DNA of 64,000 nt from PFJX01 sp044227325 (GCA_044227325.1 JBGAFI010000002.1:186001-250000), one strand, 5' to 3'; positions 15,671-23,576 are shown, numbered from the stretch's first letter. A program made the numbers and translations. The notes: generated by a model from the sequence alone, not told the origin.

Positions 15671-15697
15671 TGAAGTTTCCTCCAAGTCAGTCGATAC
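15671..15697 (+). promoter_or_regulatory. Sigma-28-like promoter ahead of gnd-zwf
   Basis: TGAAGTTT-N11-GTCGATAC (15671-15678, 15690-15697) matches 13 of 16 bases of the FliA consensus TAAAGTTT-N11-GCCGATAA with exact spacing, 31 bases before the gnd start. Pentose-phosphate genes are not usual FliA targets, so this could be coincidental or a sigma-70 promoter in disguise. Confidence 0.35.
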
Positions 15698-15728
15698 TGA
15701 ACGGGTCGATTCGTATTTGGAGAACAGC

Positions 15729-16640
15729 ATGCAGGAAATCGGTATCTACGGCCTTGGCCGCATGGGCGGCAACATGGCCCGGCGCCTGTCCCGGGGCGGC
15801 ATCCAGGTCCACGCCCTGAACCGCAGTTTCGACGTGGCGGTTAAGCTGGCCGGCGAGGAAGCCCATGTGGTGGCCTATCGCACGGTTCAAGACATGGTGG
15901 CCGGCCTGGCCGCGCCCCGCGTCGTCTGGCTCATGCTGCCGGCGGGCGAGGCCACCGACATTGCGATCCAGGAATTGTCCACTCTGCTGCAACCGGGCGA
16001 TCTGCTGGTGGACGGCGCAAACGGCTTTTATCAGGACGCGATGCGCCGCTCGGGCCAACTGACCGCCTCCGGCATCCGTTTCGTCGATGTCGGCGTATCC
16101 GGCGGCGTCTGGGGGCTGGCCAACGGCTATTGCCTGATGGCGGGCGGCGACGACGGCGATCTGGCGCGTTTGCAACCCTTTCTCCAGGCCCTGGCGCCGA
16201 CGCCGGACACCGGCTGGCTGCATGCCGGCCCGGTGGGTTCCGGTCACTTCACCAAGATGGTCCACAACGGCATCGAGTACGGCATGATGCAGGCGCTGGC
16301 GGAAGGTTTCGCCCTGCTCGGCGCGAAGAAGGAATTCGATCTGGATCTGTCCGCCGTCGCCGAACTCTGGCGCCACAGTTCCGTGGTGCGTTCCTGGTTG
16401 CTGGATCTGACCGCCGACTTCCTCAAGAACGACCAGAAGCTGGACGGCATCGCGCCCCTGGTGGCCGATTCCGGCGAGGGCCGCTGGACCGCGCTGGAAT
16501 CCGTCAATCTGGGCGTGCCGACGCCGGTCATGACCCTGGCCTTGATGAGCCGTTTTTCCAGCCAGGGCAAGGGCGACTTCGCCAACCAGATGCTGGCCAT
16601 GATGCGCAAGGGTTTCGGCGGCCACGCGGTGCGGAAGTAG
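15729..16640 (+). CDS. gnd: 6-phosphogluconate dehydrogenase, decarboxylating (short form)
   Basis: A 303-residue enzyme oxidising 6-phosphogluconate to ribulose 5-phosphate and CO2 in the pentose phosphate pathway. The Rossmann motif GIYGLGRMGGNMARRL is at residues 4-19, followed by DGANGFYQD, the substrate segment GVSGGVWGLANGYCLMAGG, and the catalytic Lys region HFTKMVHNGIEYGMMQ. The length of about 300 residues marks the short, GntZ/YqeC-like class rather than the 470-residue enterobacterial form. The ATG at 15729 has GGAGA eight bases upstream. zwf follows nine bases later, so the two oxidative pentose phosphate enzymes are co-transcribed and supply NADPH and ribulose 5-phosphate; rpe is also in this window. 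Confidence 0.92.
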   Translation: MQEIGIYGLGRMGGNMARRLSRGGIQVHALNRSFDVAVKLAGEEAHVVAYRTVQDMVAGLAAPRVVWLMLPAGEATDIAIQELSTLLQPGDLLVDGANGFYQDAMRRSGQLTASGIRFVDVGVSGGVWGLANGYCLMAGGDDGDLARLQPFLQALAPTPDTGWLHAGPVGSGHFTKMVHNGIEYGMMQALAEGFALLGAKKEFDLDLSAVAELWRHSSVVRSWLLDLTADFLKNDQKLDGIAPLVADSGEGRWTALESVNLGVPTPVMTLALMSRFSSQGKGDFANQMLAMMRKGFGGHAVRK

Positions 16641-16649
16641 GAGAACGCC

Positions 16650-18143
16650 ATGTTCGACCAGGAAACCCCGCTGCCGCCGTGCAGCTTCGTCATCTTCGGC
16701 GCCACCGGCAATCTTTCCACCATCAAGCTGCTGCCCGCCCTCTACCGGCTGGAGGAGGCGGGGCGGCTGCCGGAAGGCATCAGCCTCATCGCCCAGGGCC
16801 GGCGTGAGTTCGGCAAGGACGGCGACGAGGCCGGCTGGCGCGCCCATGTGGTGGCGTTGCTGGAGAAGAAGCTCAAGCCGGATCCGGCCGTGCTGGCCCA
16901 TTTCATCGCCCGCTTCGACTATCTGCGCGGCGAACTGAGCGACGCGGAAACCTATACCCGGCTCAAGGAAGTGCTGGCCAAGCCCAAGATGGGCGTGTGC
17001 TCCAACGTGGTGTTCTATCTCGCCATCAAGCCCGGTGATTTCGGCGCGGTGATCAAGCACCTGGACGCCTGCGGCCTCAACAAGCCGCGCGGACTGCACC
17101 GCATCGTGGTGGAGAAGCCCTTCGGCACCGATATCGAATCCGCCCGCGTGCTGAACCAGCTCCTGCACCGCTACTTCGAAGAGGAGCAGGTGTTCCGCAT
17201 CGACCACTACATGGGCAAGGAGACGGTGCAGAACCTCCTGGTGTTCCGCTTCGCCAATACCCTGATCGAGAACCTGTGGAACCGCAATTACATCGACCAC
17301 GTGCAGATCACCGTGGCCGAGGAAGTGGGCATCGGCAGCCGCGCCGACTATTACGACCGGGCCGGCGCCATGCGCGACATGCTGCAGAACCATCTGATGC
17401 AGCTCATGACCCTGGTGGCCATGGAGCCGCCGCCGGCCCTGGAGGCGGACGCCCTGCGCGACGAGAAGGTGAAGGTGCTGCGCTCGATCCGCCCCATCCC
17501 GCGCCGTTCCGTGCACGCCCACGCCTTCCGCGCCCAATACAAGGCCGGACGCATCGGCGGCGAAATGGTGACGGGCTATCAGGAGGAGATGGGGGTGGAA
17601 CCGGATTCCGTCACCGAGACCTTCGTCGCCGCCAAGTTCTACATCGACAACTGGCGCTGGCGCGGCGTGCCCTTCTACCTGCGCACCGGCAAGCGGCTGA
17701 AGCAGAACATGTCCATGATCGCCATCCGCTTCCGCCATCCGCCCCAGCAATTGTTCCGGGAGACGCCCCTGGAGCAGTTGGAGCCCAACTGGATCGTACT
17801 GTCCATCCAGCCGGAGGAGTCCATGCACATGGAGCTTCACGCGAAGCAGCCCGGTTTGGGCATGGACACCCGGGTGCTCAAGCTCAACGCCAGCTACCGC
17901 AACCCGGACGAGAACCCGCTGGATGCCTACGAGGCGCTGCTGCTGGACGTGATCGAGGGCGACCGCACCCTGTTCATCCGCTTCGACGAGGTGGAGTGGG
18001 CCTGGCGCGTGGTGGACCCGATCATCAAGCATTGGGCCCAGGAGCGGGATTTCATCCACACCTACGCCAGCGGGGGCTGGGGTCCGATCGAGGCGAACCG
18101 TCTGTTCGACGGCGAGGATACGGAGTGGCGCAACGGGGTGTAG
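16650..18143 (+). CDS. zwf: Glucose-6-phosphate 1-dehydrogenase
   Basis: A 497-residue G6PDH that oxidises glucose 6-phosphate to 6-phosphogluconolactone with NADP+ or NAD+. The nucleotide-binding loop is FGATGNLSTIKLLPALY (residues 15-31; usually GASGDLAKRKL), and the active-site segment RIDHYMGKETVQNLL with its catalytic His is intact. VEKPFGTD and FYLRTGKRL are also present. The altered loop (TGNLS) is worth noting for cofactor preference but the protein looks functional. It is the second gene of the gnd-zwf unit, with GGAGAA before the ATG; pgl is not adjacent. A stem-loop follows the stop. Confidence 0.94.
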   Translation: MFDQETPLPPCSFVIFGATGNLSTIKLLPALYRLEEAGRLPEGISLIAQGRREFGKDGDEAGWRAHVVALLEKKLKPDPAVLAHFIARFDYLRGELSDAETYTRLKEVLAKPKMGVCSNVVFYLAIKPGDFGAVIKHLDACGLNKPRGLHRIVVEKPFGTDIESARVLNQLLHRYFEEEQVFRIDHYMGKETVQNLLVFRFANTLIENLWNRNYIDHVQITVAEEVGIGSRADYYDRAGAMRDMLQNHLMQLMTLVAMEPPPALEADALRDEKVKVLRSIRPIPRRSVHAHAFRAQYKAGRIGGEMVTGYQEEMGVEPDSVTETFVAAKFYIDNWRWRGVPFYLRTGKRLKQNMSMIAIRFRHPPQQLFRETPLEQLEPNWIVLSIQPEESMHMELHAKQPGLGMDTRVLKLNASYRNPDENPLDAYEALLLDVIEGDRTLFIRFDEVEWAWRVVDPIIKHWAQERDFIHTYASGGWGPIEANRLFDGEDTEWRNGV

Positions 18144-18167
18144 AACCCCATTCTATTCTCGCGCCCG

Positions 18168-18195
18168 TCTCATCCCAGCCGGGGCCGGGATGAGA
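18168..18195. terminator. Stem-loop between converging zwf and small gene
   Basis: TCTCATCCC (18168-18176) and GGGATGAGA (18187-18195) form a perfect 9-bp stem with a ten-base loop in the 63-base gap between convergent genes. No T-run follows on either strand, so termination efficiency is uncertain. Confidence 0.5.
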
Positions 18196-18206
18196 TGGCC
18201 GATGGG

Positions 18207-18413
18207 TCAGGCGGTGGCGTTGATCAGGGCGCCAATCCGCTGGCCCTGCGTGTTCACCGTCGCCTTGGGTTCCTCGGGACCGCCGCCGTTGCCGGTGCGC
18301 GCGGCTTCCTGCTGGGCGCGCAGAATTTCCTTGGGATCGGTCTTGGCCTGGATCGCTTGTTGGATATACGCGGCCGCATTGGTCGTGCTGGAGCAAGTGG
18401 AACAACTGGACAT
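18207..18413 (-). CDS. Small protein with Cys-rich N-terminus, function unknown
   Basis: A 68-residue protein starting MSSCSTCSSTTNAAAYIQQ and ending VNTQGQRIGALINATA. Reality is supported by a strong ribosome-binding site (AGGAGGAG) before the ATG, a sigma-28-like promoter upstream, and terminator-like hairpin downstream. The CxxC close to the N-terminus, the amphipathic middle helix, and the small polar C-terminus suggest a cytoplasmic metal- or thiol-binding protein, but there is no recognised domain. Its C-terminal VN...G..I.ALIN pattern faintly recalls small YjfB-like motility proteins, another of which is encoded at 24985. It lies between zwf and fccB, and is not obviously co-transcribed with either. 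Confidence 0.7.
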   Translation of the reverse strand: MSSCSTCSSTTNAAAYIQQAIQAKTDPKEILRAQQEAARTGNGGGPEEPKATVNTQGQRIGALINATA

Positions 18414-18459
18414 GGGTTTCTCCTCCTAGGCTGGGAACGCGGTGGCGCGCTCCCGGGCT

Positions 18460-18486
18460 TTATCGCAGAAAACCCCCGCGACTTGA
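18460..18486 (-). promoter_or_regulatory. Candidate sigma-28 (FliA) promoter of the small Cys-rich gene
   Basis: On the minus strand: -35 TCAAGTCG (18486-18479), 11-base spacer, -10 TGCGATAA (18467-18460). TCAAG-type -35 boxes are common in Pseudomonas-like FliA promoters and the CGATAA core is intact. The site is 47 bases before the start codon. Confidence 0.5.
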
Positions 18487-18567
18487 TGGTGTTTACAGAA
18501 ATGTTATGAATTGGCGGCGGGCCCGACGACCGCGTCAGGCATGGGGACAGGCCGTTGATGGGGGGGT

Positions 18568-19884
18568 TCAGATGTGGTTCGTGAACCGGTAACTGTTGGG
18601 TAGGCCCAGGGTGTCCGCCCAGATGTTGCGGGCCCAGCCGCGCATCAGGGCGAATTCCTTTTCGCTTTCCTGATCCGAGACGCCGCCGCCTTTTTGCACT
18701 TCCATGCTCTTGTCCGCCGGGTTGTAGCGGAACACGGTGGCGACGTGGAAAGCGGTGCGCTCGGTGCTCGCCGAGTAGCAGGTGCTGGTCACCACCGGCG
18801 CCGGGTCGGGCCGGCGGCCGTTGAAAATTTCCACGAGCGCCGAGGCGCACAGCTTGCCGCTGTTGTTGGCGAGCGCGCCCGCCTTCGACAGATTGGACAG
18901 GATGGAGTCGCCCAGGATGTGGATGTTGGCGACTTCCGTGGATTCCATGGTGGTGTAGTCCACCGGGCACCAGGCGCCGTTGTCGCCGGTGCGGGCGCCG
19001 ATCAGATCGGTGACGGCGGCGGCGCGCATGGGCGGGATCAGGTTGATGACGTCGGCCTTCACGTCGTCGAACTCGGTGCTCAGGCGCATGCCCGCGGCGT
19101 CGATGGAGACGGCCAGATTGCTCGGCCGGTATTCGATCATGCTGTCGTCCGTGCCGAAGCCGTAGTGCTTGCGCCAGGCCGTGGTGAACAGGGCCTTCTT
19201 GGAGACGATGTCCTGGTTGCCGTCCAGGATGAGGATCTTGGATTTCGGCTTGGCCTTCTTGAAGTAGTTGGCGATCAGGCTGACCCGTTCATAGGGGGCG
19301 GGCGGGCAGCGGAACGGGGCCATGGGAATGGAGATGGCGAAGACGCCGCCGTCCTTCATGGCCTCGAGCTGTTTGCGCAGTTCGCCGGTCTGCTCGGGGC
19401 CGGCCTTCCAGGCGTGCTTGATGGTCTTTTGCGCCTCGGTGTCGTAGCCCTGGACCTTGCCGAACATCAGCTCCACGCCCGCCGCCAGCACCAGGCGGTC
19501 ATAGGGAAAGGTCTTGCCGCCGGCGGTGCTGACCGTGCGTTTGGCCGCGTCGATGCCGGTGACCGTGTCGCCCACGTAGCGATCCACCGCCGCCTGGATG
19601 TAGCGGTAGGGAAAGGTGATGTCGTCCAGCTTGTTGAGGCCGCCGATGACCGTGTTGGACATGGGGCAGGAGACGAAGCGCGGGTTCGGCTCTATCAGCG
19701 TGACCTCGATCCGGGGCTCCCACAGCTTCATGTATCGGGCGCAGGCGGCGCCGCCGAAGCCGGCGCCGACGATGACCACCTTGGGCCGGGCGCCCGTCGC
19801 GACGGCGGGCGCGGCCAGGGCGGGGCGCAGACCCGCGGCCAGGGTGGATGCGGCGGAGGCGATCAGGAATTGGCGGCGGCGCAT
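18568..19884 (-). CDS. fccB: Flavocytochrome c sulfide dehydrogenase, flavoprotein subunit
   Basis: A 438-residue Tat-exported flavoprotein (MRRRQFLIASAAS leader) that oxidises sulfide, or hydropolysulfide, to sulfane sulfur in the periplasm and passes electrons to a cytochrome c subunit. The FAD motif VVIVGAGFGGAACARY (36-51) is intact. Cys193 (PFRCPPAPYERV) and Cys306 (GAWCPVDYTTMEST) correspond to the redox disulfide that accepts sulfide in the family; Cys73 (SCPMSN) is also conserved. I chose the ATG at 19884 with GAGGAG upstream; a longer form would bury the Tat signal. No fccA cytochrome subunit is adjacent. An ECF-type promoter like that of the nearby sigma operon lies upstream. Confidence 0.92.
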   Translation of the reverse strand: MRRRQFLIASAASTLAAGLRPALAAPAVATGARPKVVIVGAGFGGAACARYMKLWEPRIEVTLIEPNPRFVSCPMSNTVIGGLNKLDDITFPYRYIQAAVDRYVGDTVTGIDAAKRTVSTAGGKTFPYDRLVLAAGVELMFGKVQGYDTEAQKTIKHAWKAGPEQTGELRKQLEAMKDGGVFAISIPMAPFRCPPAPYERVSLIANYFKKAKPKSKILILDGNQDIVSKKALFTTAWRKHYGFGTDDSMIEYRPSNLAVSIDAAGMRLSTEFDDVKADVINLIPPMRAAAVTDLIGARTGDNGAWCPVDYTTMESTEVANIHILGDSILSNLSKAGALANNSGKLCASALVEIFNGRRPDPAPVVTSTCYSASTERTAFHVATVFRYNPADKSMEVQKGGGVSDQESEKEFALMRGWARNIWADTLGLPNSYRFTNHI

Positions 19885-19911
19885 GCGTGTCTCCTCGGTG
19901 TTTGTCTGGTG

Positions 19912-19974
19912 GGGCGGGAATTTATACCTGCGTAACCCGGAGGACGCGATCACCCGGTAAAAAATTCCCCGCCC
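19912..19974. repeat. Imperfect inverted repeat in the fccB leader
   Basis: GGGCGGGAATTT (19912-19923) pairs with AAATTCCC-C-GCCC (19962-19974), a 12-bp stem with one bulged C around a 38-base loop. The right arm overlaps the -35 box of the ECF-type fccB promoter. It may act as operator or as the end of the upstream trpE transcript. Confidence 0.4.
19939..19968 (-). promoter_or_regulatory. ECF-type promoter of fccB, matching the nearby sigma operon promoters
   Basis: On the minus strand: GGAATT (19968-19963), 16-base spacer, CGTCCTCC (19946-19939), about 55 bases before the fccB start codon. Compared with the paired promoters at 14256-14329 (GGAATA-N16-CGTCCTACC), only one base of each box differs and the spacing is identical. 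It is separate from a TATAAA on the same strand near 19925, which could be a second promoter. Confidence 0.6.
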
Positions 19975-19990
19975 GCCCGCGCCGGTCGCG

Positions 19991-21484
19991 CTAGTCGGTT
20001 TCGCCCTCGAAGCCGGCCTGGGCCAGTTCGGCGGCGCGCAGCACGGCGCGGGCCTTGTTGCGGGTTTCCTGCCATTCGTTTTCCGGTACCGAGTCGGCGA
20101 CGATGCCAGCGCCGGCCTGCATGTACAGAACCTGGTCCTTGATCACCGCGGTGCGCAGGGCGATGGCCACATCCATGTCGCCGTTGAAGCCCACGTAGCC
20201 CACCGCGCCGGCATAGACGCCGCGCTTGCTGGGCTCCAGCTCGTCGATGATCTCCATGGCGCGCACCTTGGGGGCGCCGGACACGGTACCGGCGGGAAAG
20301 GTGGCGCGCAGCACGTCCATGGCGTTGAGGCCCGGTTTGAGCATGCCCTCCACGTTGGAGACGATGTGCATGACGTGGGAGTAGCGCTCGACGGTCATGT
20401 TCTCGGTGACCTTGACGCTGCCTACCTGGGACACCCGGCCGGCGTCGTTGCGGCCCAGATCCATGAGTTGGACGTGTTCGGCCAGTTCCTTGGGATCGGC
20501 CAGCAGTTCCGCTTCCAGCTCGAGATCTTCCTCCCGGTCCGCGCCGCGCGGCCGGGTGCCGGCGATGGGGCGCACGGTGACGCGTTTTTTTCCTTCGCCG
20601 ACGCCTTCCAGGCGCACCAGGATCTCCGGCGAGGAACCCACCACATGGAAGCCGCCCATGTCGTAATAGAACATGTAGGGCGAGGGATTGATGCCGCGCA
20701 GCGCCCGGTACAGGGACAGGGGATGGGCGCCGAACGGCCGGCTCATGCGCTGGGACAGCACCACCTGCATGATGTCGCCGTCCAGGATGTACCGCTTGGC
20801 CCGGTTCACGGCGGCCTTGAAGGCTTCCTCGCCGAACTCGGATTCCGCCTCGTGGATGTCCAGGTTGCCGTTTCTCGGCGCCACGGCGGGACGCTTGAGC
20901 AGCTTGGCCAGTTCCTCCAGACGCCGATGGGCGTTGATGTAGGACTGGTCCTCCATGGGGTCGGCGTAGACGATGAGGGTGAGCTTGCCGGACAGGTTGT
21001 CCACCACCGCCAACTCGTCGGTGAGCATGAGCAGGATGTCCGGCGTGTTGACGCTGTCCGGCTTGCGCGTGCCCGCGAGTTTCTTCTCGATGTAGCGCAC
21101 CGTGTCGTAGCCGAAATAGCCGCCCAGGCCGCCCGGGAAGCGGGGCATGCCGGGCACCGGCGCGGCCTTGAAGCGGGCCAGATAGCTTTCCACGAAGGCC
21201 AGCGGGTCGGGGCAGTCGGCCTGCTCCACCGGCAGGCCGCTGGTCTCCACACTGGTGAAATGGCCGTGCACGCGCAGCACGGTCTTCGCCGGCAGGCCGA
21301 TGAAGGAATAGCGGCCGAAGCGTTCGCCGCCCACCACCGATTCCAGCAGATAGGAATAGGGGCCGTTGGCGAGCTTGAGATAGATGGACAGGGGGGTGTC
21401 CAGGTCCGCCGGCAGTTGCCGGATCACCGGGATGCGGTTGTAGCCCTGGCGGGCCAGACTGTTGAATTTCTCTTCGTTGAACAT
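19991..21484 (-). CDS. trpE: Anthranilate synthase component I
   Basis: A 497-residue enzyme converting chorismate to anthranilate, the first step of tryptophan synthesis, together with a TrpG amidotransferase that is not in view. The N-terminal lobe has the tryptophan-feedback motif LLESVVGGERFGRYSF (about residues 46-61). The catalytic core includes GDIMQVVLSQRM, PIAGTRPRG, ELLADPKELAEHVQLMDLGR and TVSGAPKVRAMEIIDELE. The ATG at 21484 has AGGAA upstream; residues further upstream in frame are unrelated. It is the last gene of rpe-gph-trpE on this strand, 111 bases after gph across a GTGAAA-repeat spacer. No obvious Trp-rich leader peptide is seen. Confidence 0.95.
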   Translation of the reverse strand: MFNEEKFNSLARQGYNRIPVIRQLPADLDTPLSIYLKLANGPYSYLLESVVGGERFGRYSFIGLPAKTVLRVHGHFTSVETSGLPVEQADCPDPLAFVESYLARFKAAPVPGMPRFPGGLGGYFGYDTVRYIEKKLAGTRKPDSVNTPDILLMLTDELAVVDNLSGKLTLIVYADPMEDQSYINAHRRLEELAKLLKRPAVAPRNGNLDIHEAESEFGEEAFKAAVNRAKRYILDGDIMQVVLSQRMSRPFGAHPLSLYRALRGINPSPYMFYYDMGGFHVVGSSPEILVRLEGVGEGKKRVTVRPIAGTRPRGADREEDLELEAELLADPKELAEHVQLMDLGRNDAGRVSQVGSVKVTENMTVERYSHVMHIVSNVEGMLKPGLNAMDVLRATFPAGTVSGAPKVRAMEIIDELEPSKRGVYAGAVGYVGFNGDMDVAIALRTAVIKDQVLYMQAGAGIVADSVPENEWQETRNKARAVLRAAELAQAGFEGETD

Positions 21485-21504
21485 GATCTGGTTTCCTGAG
21501 AATC

Positions 21505-21518
21505 GTGAAAAGTGAAAC
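21505..21518. repeat. GTGAAA-type short repeat between gph and trpE
   Basis: GTGAAAAGTGAAAC (21505-21518) is made of the same GTGAAA unit as the large inverted repeat between rpe and gph. Degenerate TTTC-rich copies follow at about 21561-21580. Confidence 0.45.
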
Positions 21519-21595
21519 GGGAAAGGAGAAACGTGTTCAACCGCGCCATCGCCGGGATGGGCGTTTCGCATTTCCGATTTTCGGGAAAACCCGGG

Positions 21596-22276
21596 TCATT
21601 TCTTCACGATCATCTTGGCCGCGTCGGCCAGGGTGGGCACCACCGCGTCCAGGTCCAGCTCGGCCACCGGGCGGCCCCGGTTGTAGCCGTAGGGAACGCA
21701 GAACACCGGGCTGCCGGCGGCCCGCGCGGCCTGGGTGTCGTTGAGGGAGTCGCCGATCAGCAGCAGTTCGCCGGGCTCGACGCCGAACACCTGGCAGGCG
21801 TGCAGCAGGGGCATCGGGTCGGGCTTCTTCTTGGGCAGTGTGTCGCCGGACAGGATCAGATCGAAGAAGTCGAACAGGCCCTTGTCCTTCAACAGCGGAT
21901 GGGTGAAGCGGGCCGCCTTGTTGGTGATGCAGGCGAGCCGGTAGCCGTCCGCCTTCATGGCTTCCAGGCCTTCCACCACGCCGGGAAAGACCCGGCTCTT
22001 GCGCGAGACGTGAGCCCCGTAGTGTTTCTCGTAGCTGGCCAGGGCGGTTTCGAAAAGGGCCGGTTCCGGCTCGGCCTGCATGTCCTGGGTCAGGCAGCGC
22101 TTGACCAGGCGCGAGACGCCGTTGCCGATGTAGGTCTTGATCACGGCCAGGGGCACGACCGGCAGGCCCAGGTCGCGCAGCATGGCCGCGGCGGCGTCGG
22201 CCAGATCCTCGGCGGTGTCCAGCAGGGTGCCGTCCAGGTCGATGACCACGGCTTTGACGGGGAGAGGGAATTGCAT
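21596..22276 (-). CDS. gph: Phosphoglycolate phosphatase
   Basis: A 226-residue HAD-superfamily phosphatase that removes phosphate from 2-phosphoglycolate, a by-product of DNA repair and, in autotrophs, of Rubisco. HAD motif I is VVIDLDGTLLDTAEDLADA (near residues 10-28, nucleophile Asp), motif II is CITNKAARF, motif III Lys is in LPKKKPDPMPLLHAC and motif IV is LLIGDSLNDTQAARAAG. I chose the ATG at 22276, where the HAD homology begins, rather than an upstream start that would translate the repeat region. It lies between rpe and trpE, a common proteobacterial arrangement, with 111-base repeat-bearing spacers on both sides. Confidence 0.92.
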   Translation of the reverse strand: MQFPLPVKAVVIDLDGTLLDTAEDLADAAAAMLRDLGLPVVPLAVIKTYIGNGVSRLVKRCLTQDMQAEPEPALFETALASYEKHYGAHVSRKSRVFPGVVEGLEAMKADGYRLACITNKAARFTHPLLKDKGLFDFFDLILSGDTLPKKKPDPMPLLHACQVFGVEPGELLLIGDSLNDTQAARAAGSPVFCVPYGYNRGRPVAELDLDAVVPTLADAAKMIVKK

Positions 22277-22309
22277 AGTCACTCGGCTTTGAGGCGTGGA
22301 TCGGGAGTC

Positions 22310-22381
22310 GTGAAACGTGAAATGTGACGCGCCGCGCGCCGTGAAAAGTGGGGTCGCCACTTTTCACATTTCACGTTTCAC
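22310..22381. repeat. Nested inverted repeats built from GTGAAA units
   Basis: The 18-base arm at 22310-22327 (GTGAAACGTGAAATGTGA) is the exact reverse complement of 22364-22381. Inside it, GTGAAAAGTGG (22341-22351) pairs with CCACTTTTCAC (22357-22367) around a five-base loop. The inner and outer stems share 22364-22367. The element fills most of the rpe-gph gap. Confidence 0.8.
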
Positions 22382-22387
22382 CGGTGT

Positions 22388-23074
22388 TCAGGCCTTGGCA
22401 AGCTCCGCGCGCATGGCCGCGACCACGCTGTCGTAGCGGTGCGGATCCTCGCTTCTGGCGGCGCCGAAGATGGCGGAGCCGGCGACGAAGGTATCCACGC
22501 CGGCTTTCGCCACTTCGCAGATGTTGCCGGGACCGACGCCGCCGTCGATCTCCAGGCGGCAGGTGTGGCCGCCGGCCTTGATCATCTGGCTCACCTTGCG
22601 CGCCTTGTCGAGCACGTAGGGGATGAACTTCTGACCGCCGAAGCCGGGGTTCACGGACATCAACAGCACCATGTCCAGCTTGGGCAGGGTGTATTCCAGC
22701 ACGTCCAGCGGAGTGGCCGGGTTGAACACCAGGCCGGCCTTGCAGCCGCTTTCCTTGATCAGGCCGAGTGTGCGGTCGATGTGCTCGGAGGCTTCCGGGT
22801 GGAAGGTGATGTAGGTGGCGCCGGCCTTGGCGAAGTCGGGGATGATGCGGTCGACCGGCTTCACCATCAGGTGCACGTCGATGGGGGCGGTGACACCGTG
22901 CTTGCGCAGGGCCTCGCAGACCAGGGGGCCGATGGTCAGGTTGGGCACGTAGTGGTTGTCCATCACGTCGAAGTGGACGATGTCGGCGCCGGCGGCGAGC
23001 ACGTCGTCCACTTCCTCACCCAGCTTGGCGAAATTGGCGGAAAGGATGGAGGGAGCGATCTGGTAGTCGGCCAT
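22388..23074 (-). CDS. rpe: Ribulose-phosphate 3-epimerase
   Basis: A 228-residue TIM-barrel enzyme interconverting ribulose 5-phosphate and xylulose 5-phosphate. It opens IAPSILSANFAKLGEEVDDV, contains the metal-binding HFDVMDNHYVPNLTIGP and DVHLMVKPVDR segments, the NPGFGGQKFIP loop, and EIDGGVGPGNI near the C-terminus, all family hallmarks. It heads the rpe-gph-trpE unit on the minus strand and complements gnd-zwf in the pentose phosphate pathway. It diverges from apaG; on its side of the 118-base intergenic region, TAAAAT at about 23111-23116 (minus strand) could be a -10 element, with no good -35. Confidence 0.96.
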   Translation of the reverse strand: MADYQIAPSILSANFAKLGEEVDDVLAAGADIVHFDVMDNHYVPNLTIGPLVCEALRKHGVTAPIDVHLMVKPVDRIIPDFAKAGATYITFHPEASEHIDRTLGLIKESGCKAGLVFNPATPLDVLEYTLPKLDMVLLMSVNPGFGGQKFIPYVLDKARKVSQMIKAGGHTCRLEIDGGVGPGNICEVAKAGVDTFVAGSAIFGAARSEDPHRYDSVVAAMRAELAKA

Positions 23075-23192
23075 GTTGGTTATCTCGTTTGAATGAAAAA
23101 CCCCGCTATTTTACCCGCCCGCCCCGCGCACTGGACAGGTCCGGATGATTCGTGTGCAATGCCCCTCCCAAGCAGGTTCCAGGGTTTTGACC

Positions 23193-23576
23193 ATGGCAGA
23201 AGTCAGGAAATACCACATCACCGTCAGCGCGAAGACCCATTTCATTCCGGATCAGTCCGACGATACGGCCGAGCGTTACGTGTTCTCGTACACCATCACC
23301 ATCTCCAACACCGGCCAGATCCCGGCCCAGTTGATATCCCGCCACTGGCATATCACCGACGCCCAGGACAAGGTGCAGGAAGTGCGCGGGCTGGGCGTGG
23401 TGGGGGAACAGCCTTTCCTGAAGCCCGGCGAGAGTTTCGAGTACACCAGCGGCACCGCCATCGCCACGCCGGTGGGGGCCATGAAGGGCAGCTACCAGAT
23501 GGTGGCGGAGGACGGCACCCAGTTCGAAGCGGAAATTCCCGAATTCATCCTGGCCGTGCCCCGGGTTCTGCATTGA
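23193..23576 (+). CDS. apaG: ApaG protein (DUF525)
   Basis: A 127-residue protein with the fibronectin-III-like ApaG fold. Typical segments are YVFSYTITISNTGQIPAQLISRHWHITD, VQEVRGLGVVGEQPFLKPGE and FEYTSGTAIATPVGAMKGSY. ApaG is a small cytoplasmic protein whose biochemical role is unsettled, and it is often encoded near rpe, rsmA or apaH. I chose the ATG at 23193 because the conserved part begins at once; upstream in-frame codons overlap the rpe promoter region. mltA follows 42 bases downstream and may share its transcript. Confidence 0.92.
   Translation: MAEVRKYHITVSAKTHFIPDQSDDTAERYVFSYTITISNTGQIPAQLISRHWHITDAQDKVQEVRGLGVVGEQPFLKPGESFEYTSGTAIATPVGAMKGSYQMVAEDGTQFEAEIPEFILAVPRVLH

Noticed and set aside
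19885..21600. Attenuator or Trp-rich leader peptide for trpE
   Set aside because: No short open frame with tandem Trp codons was seen before trpE, gph or rpe.
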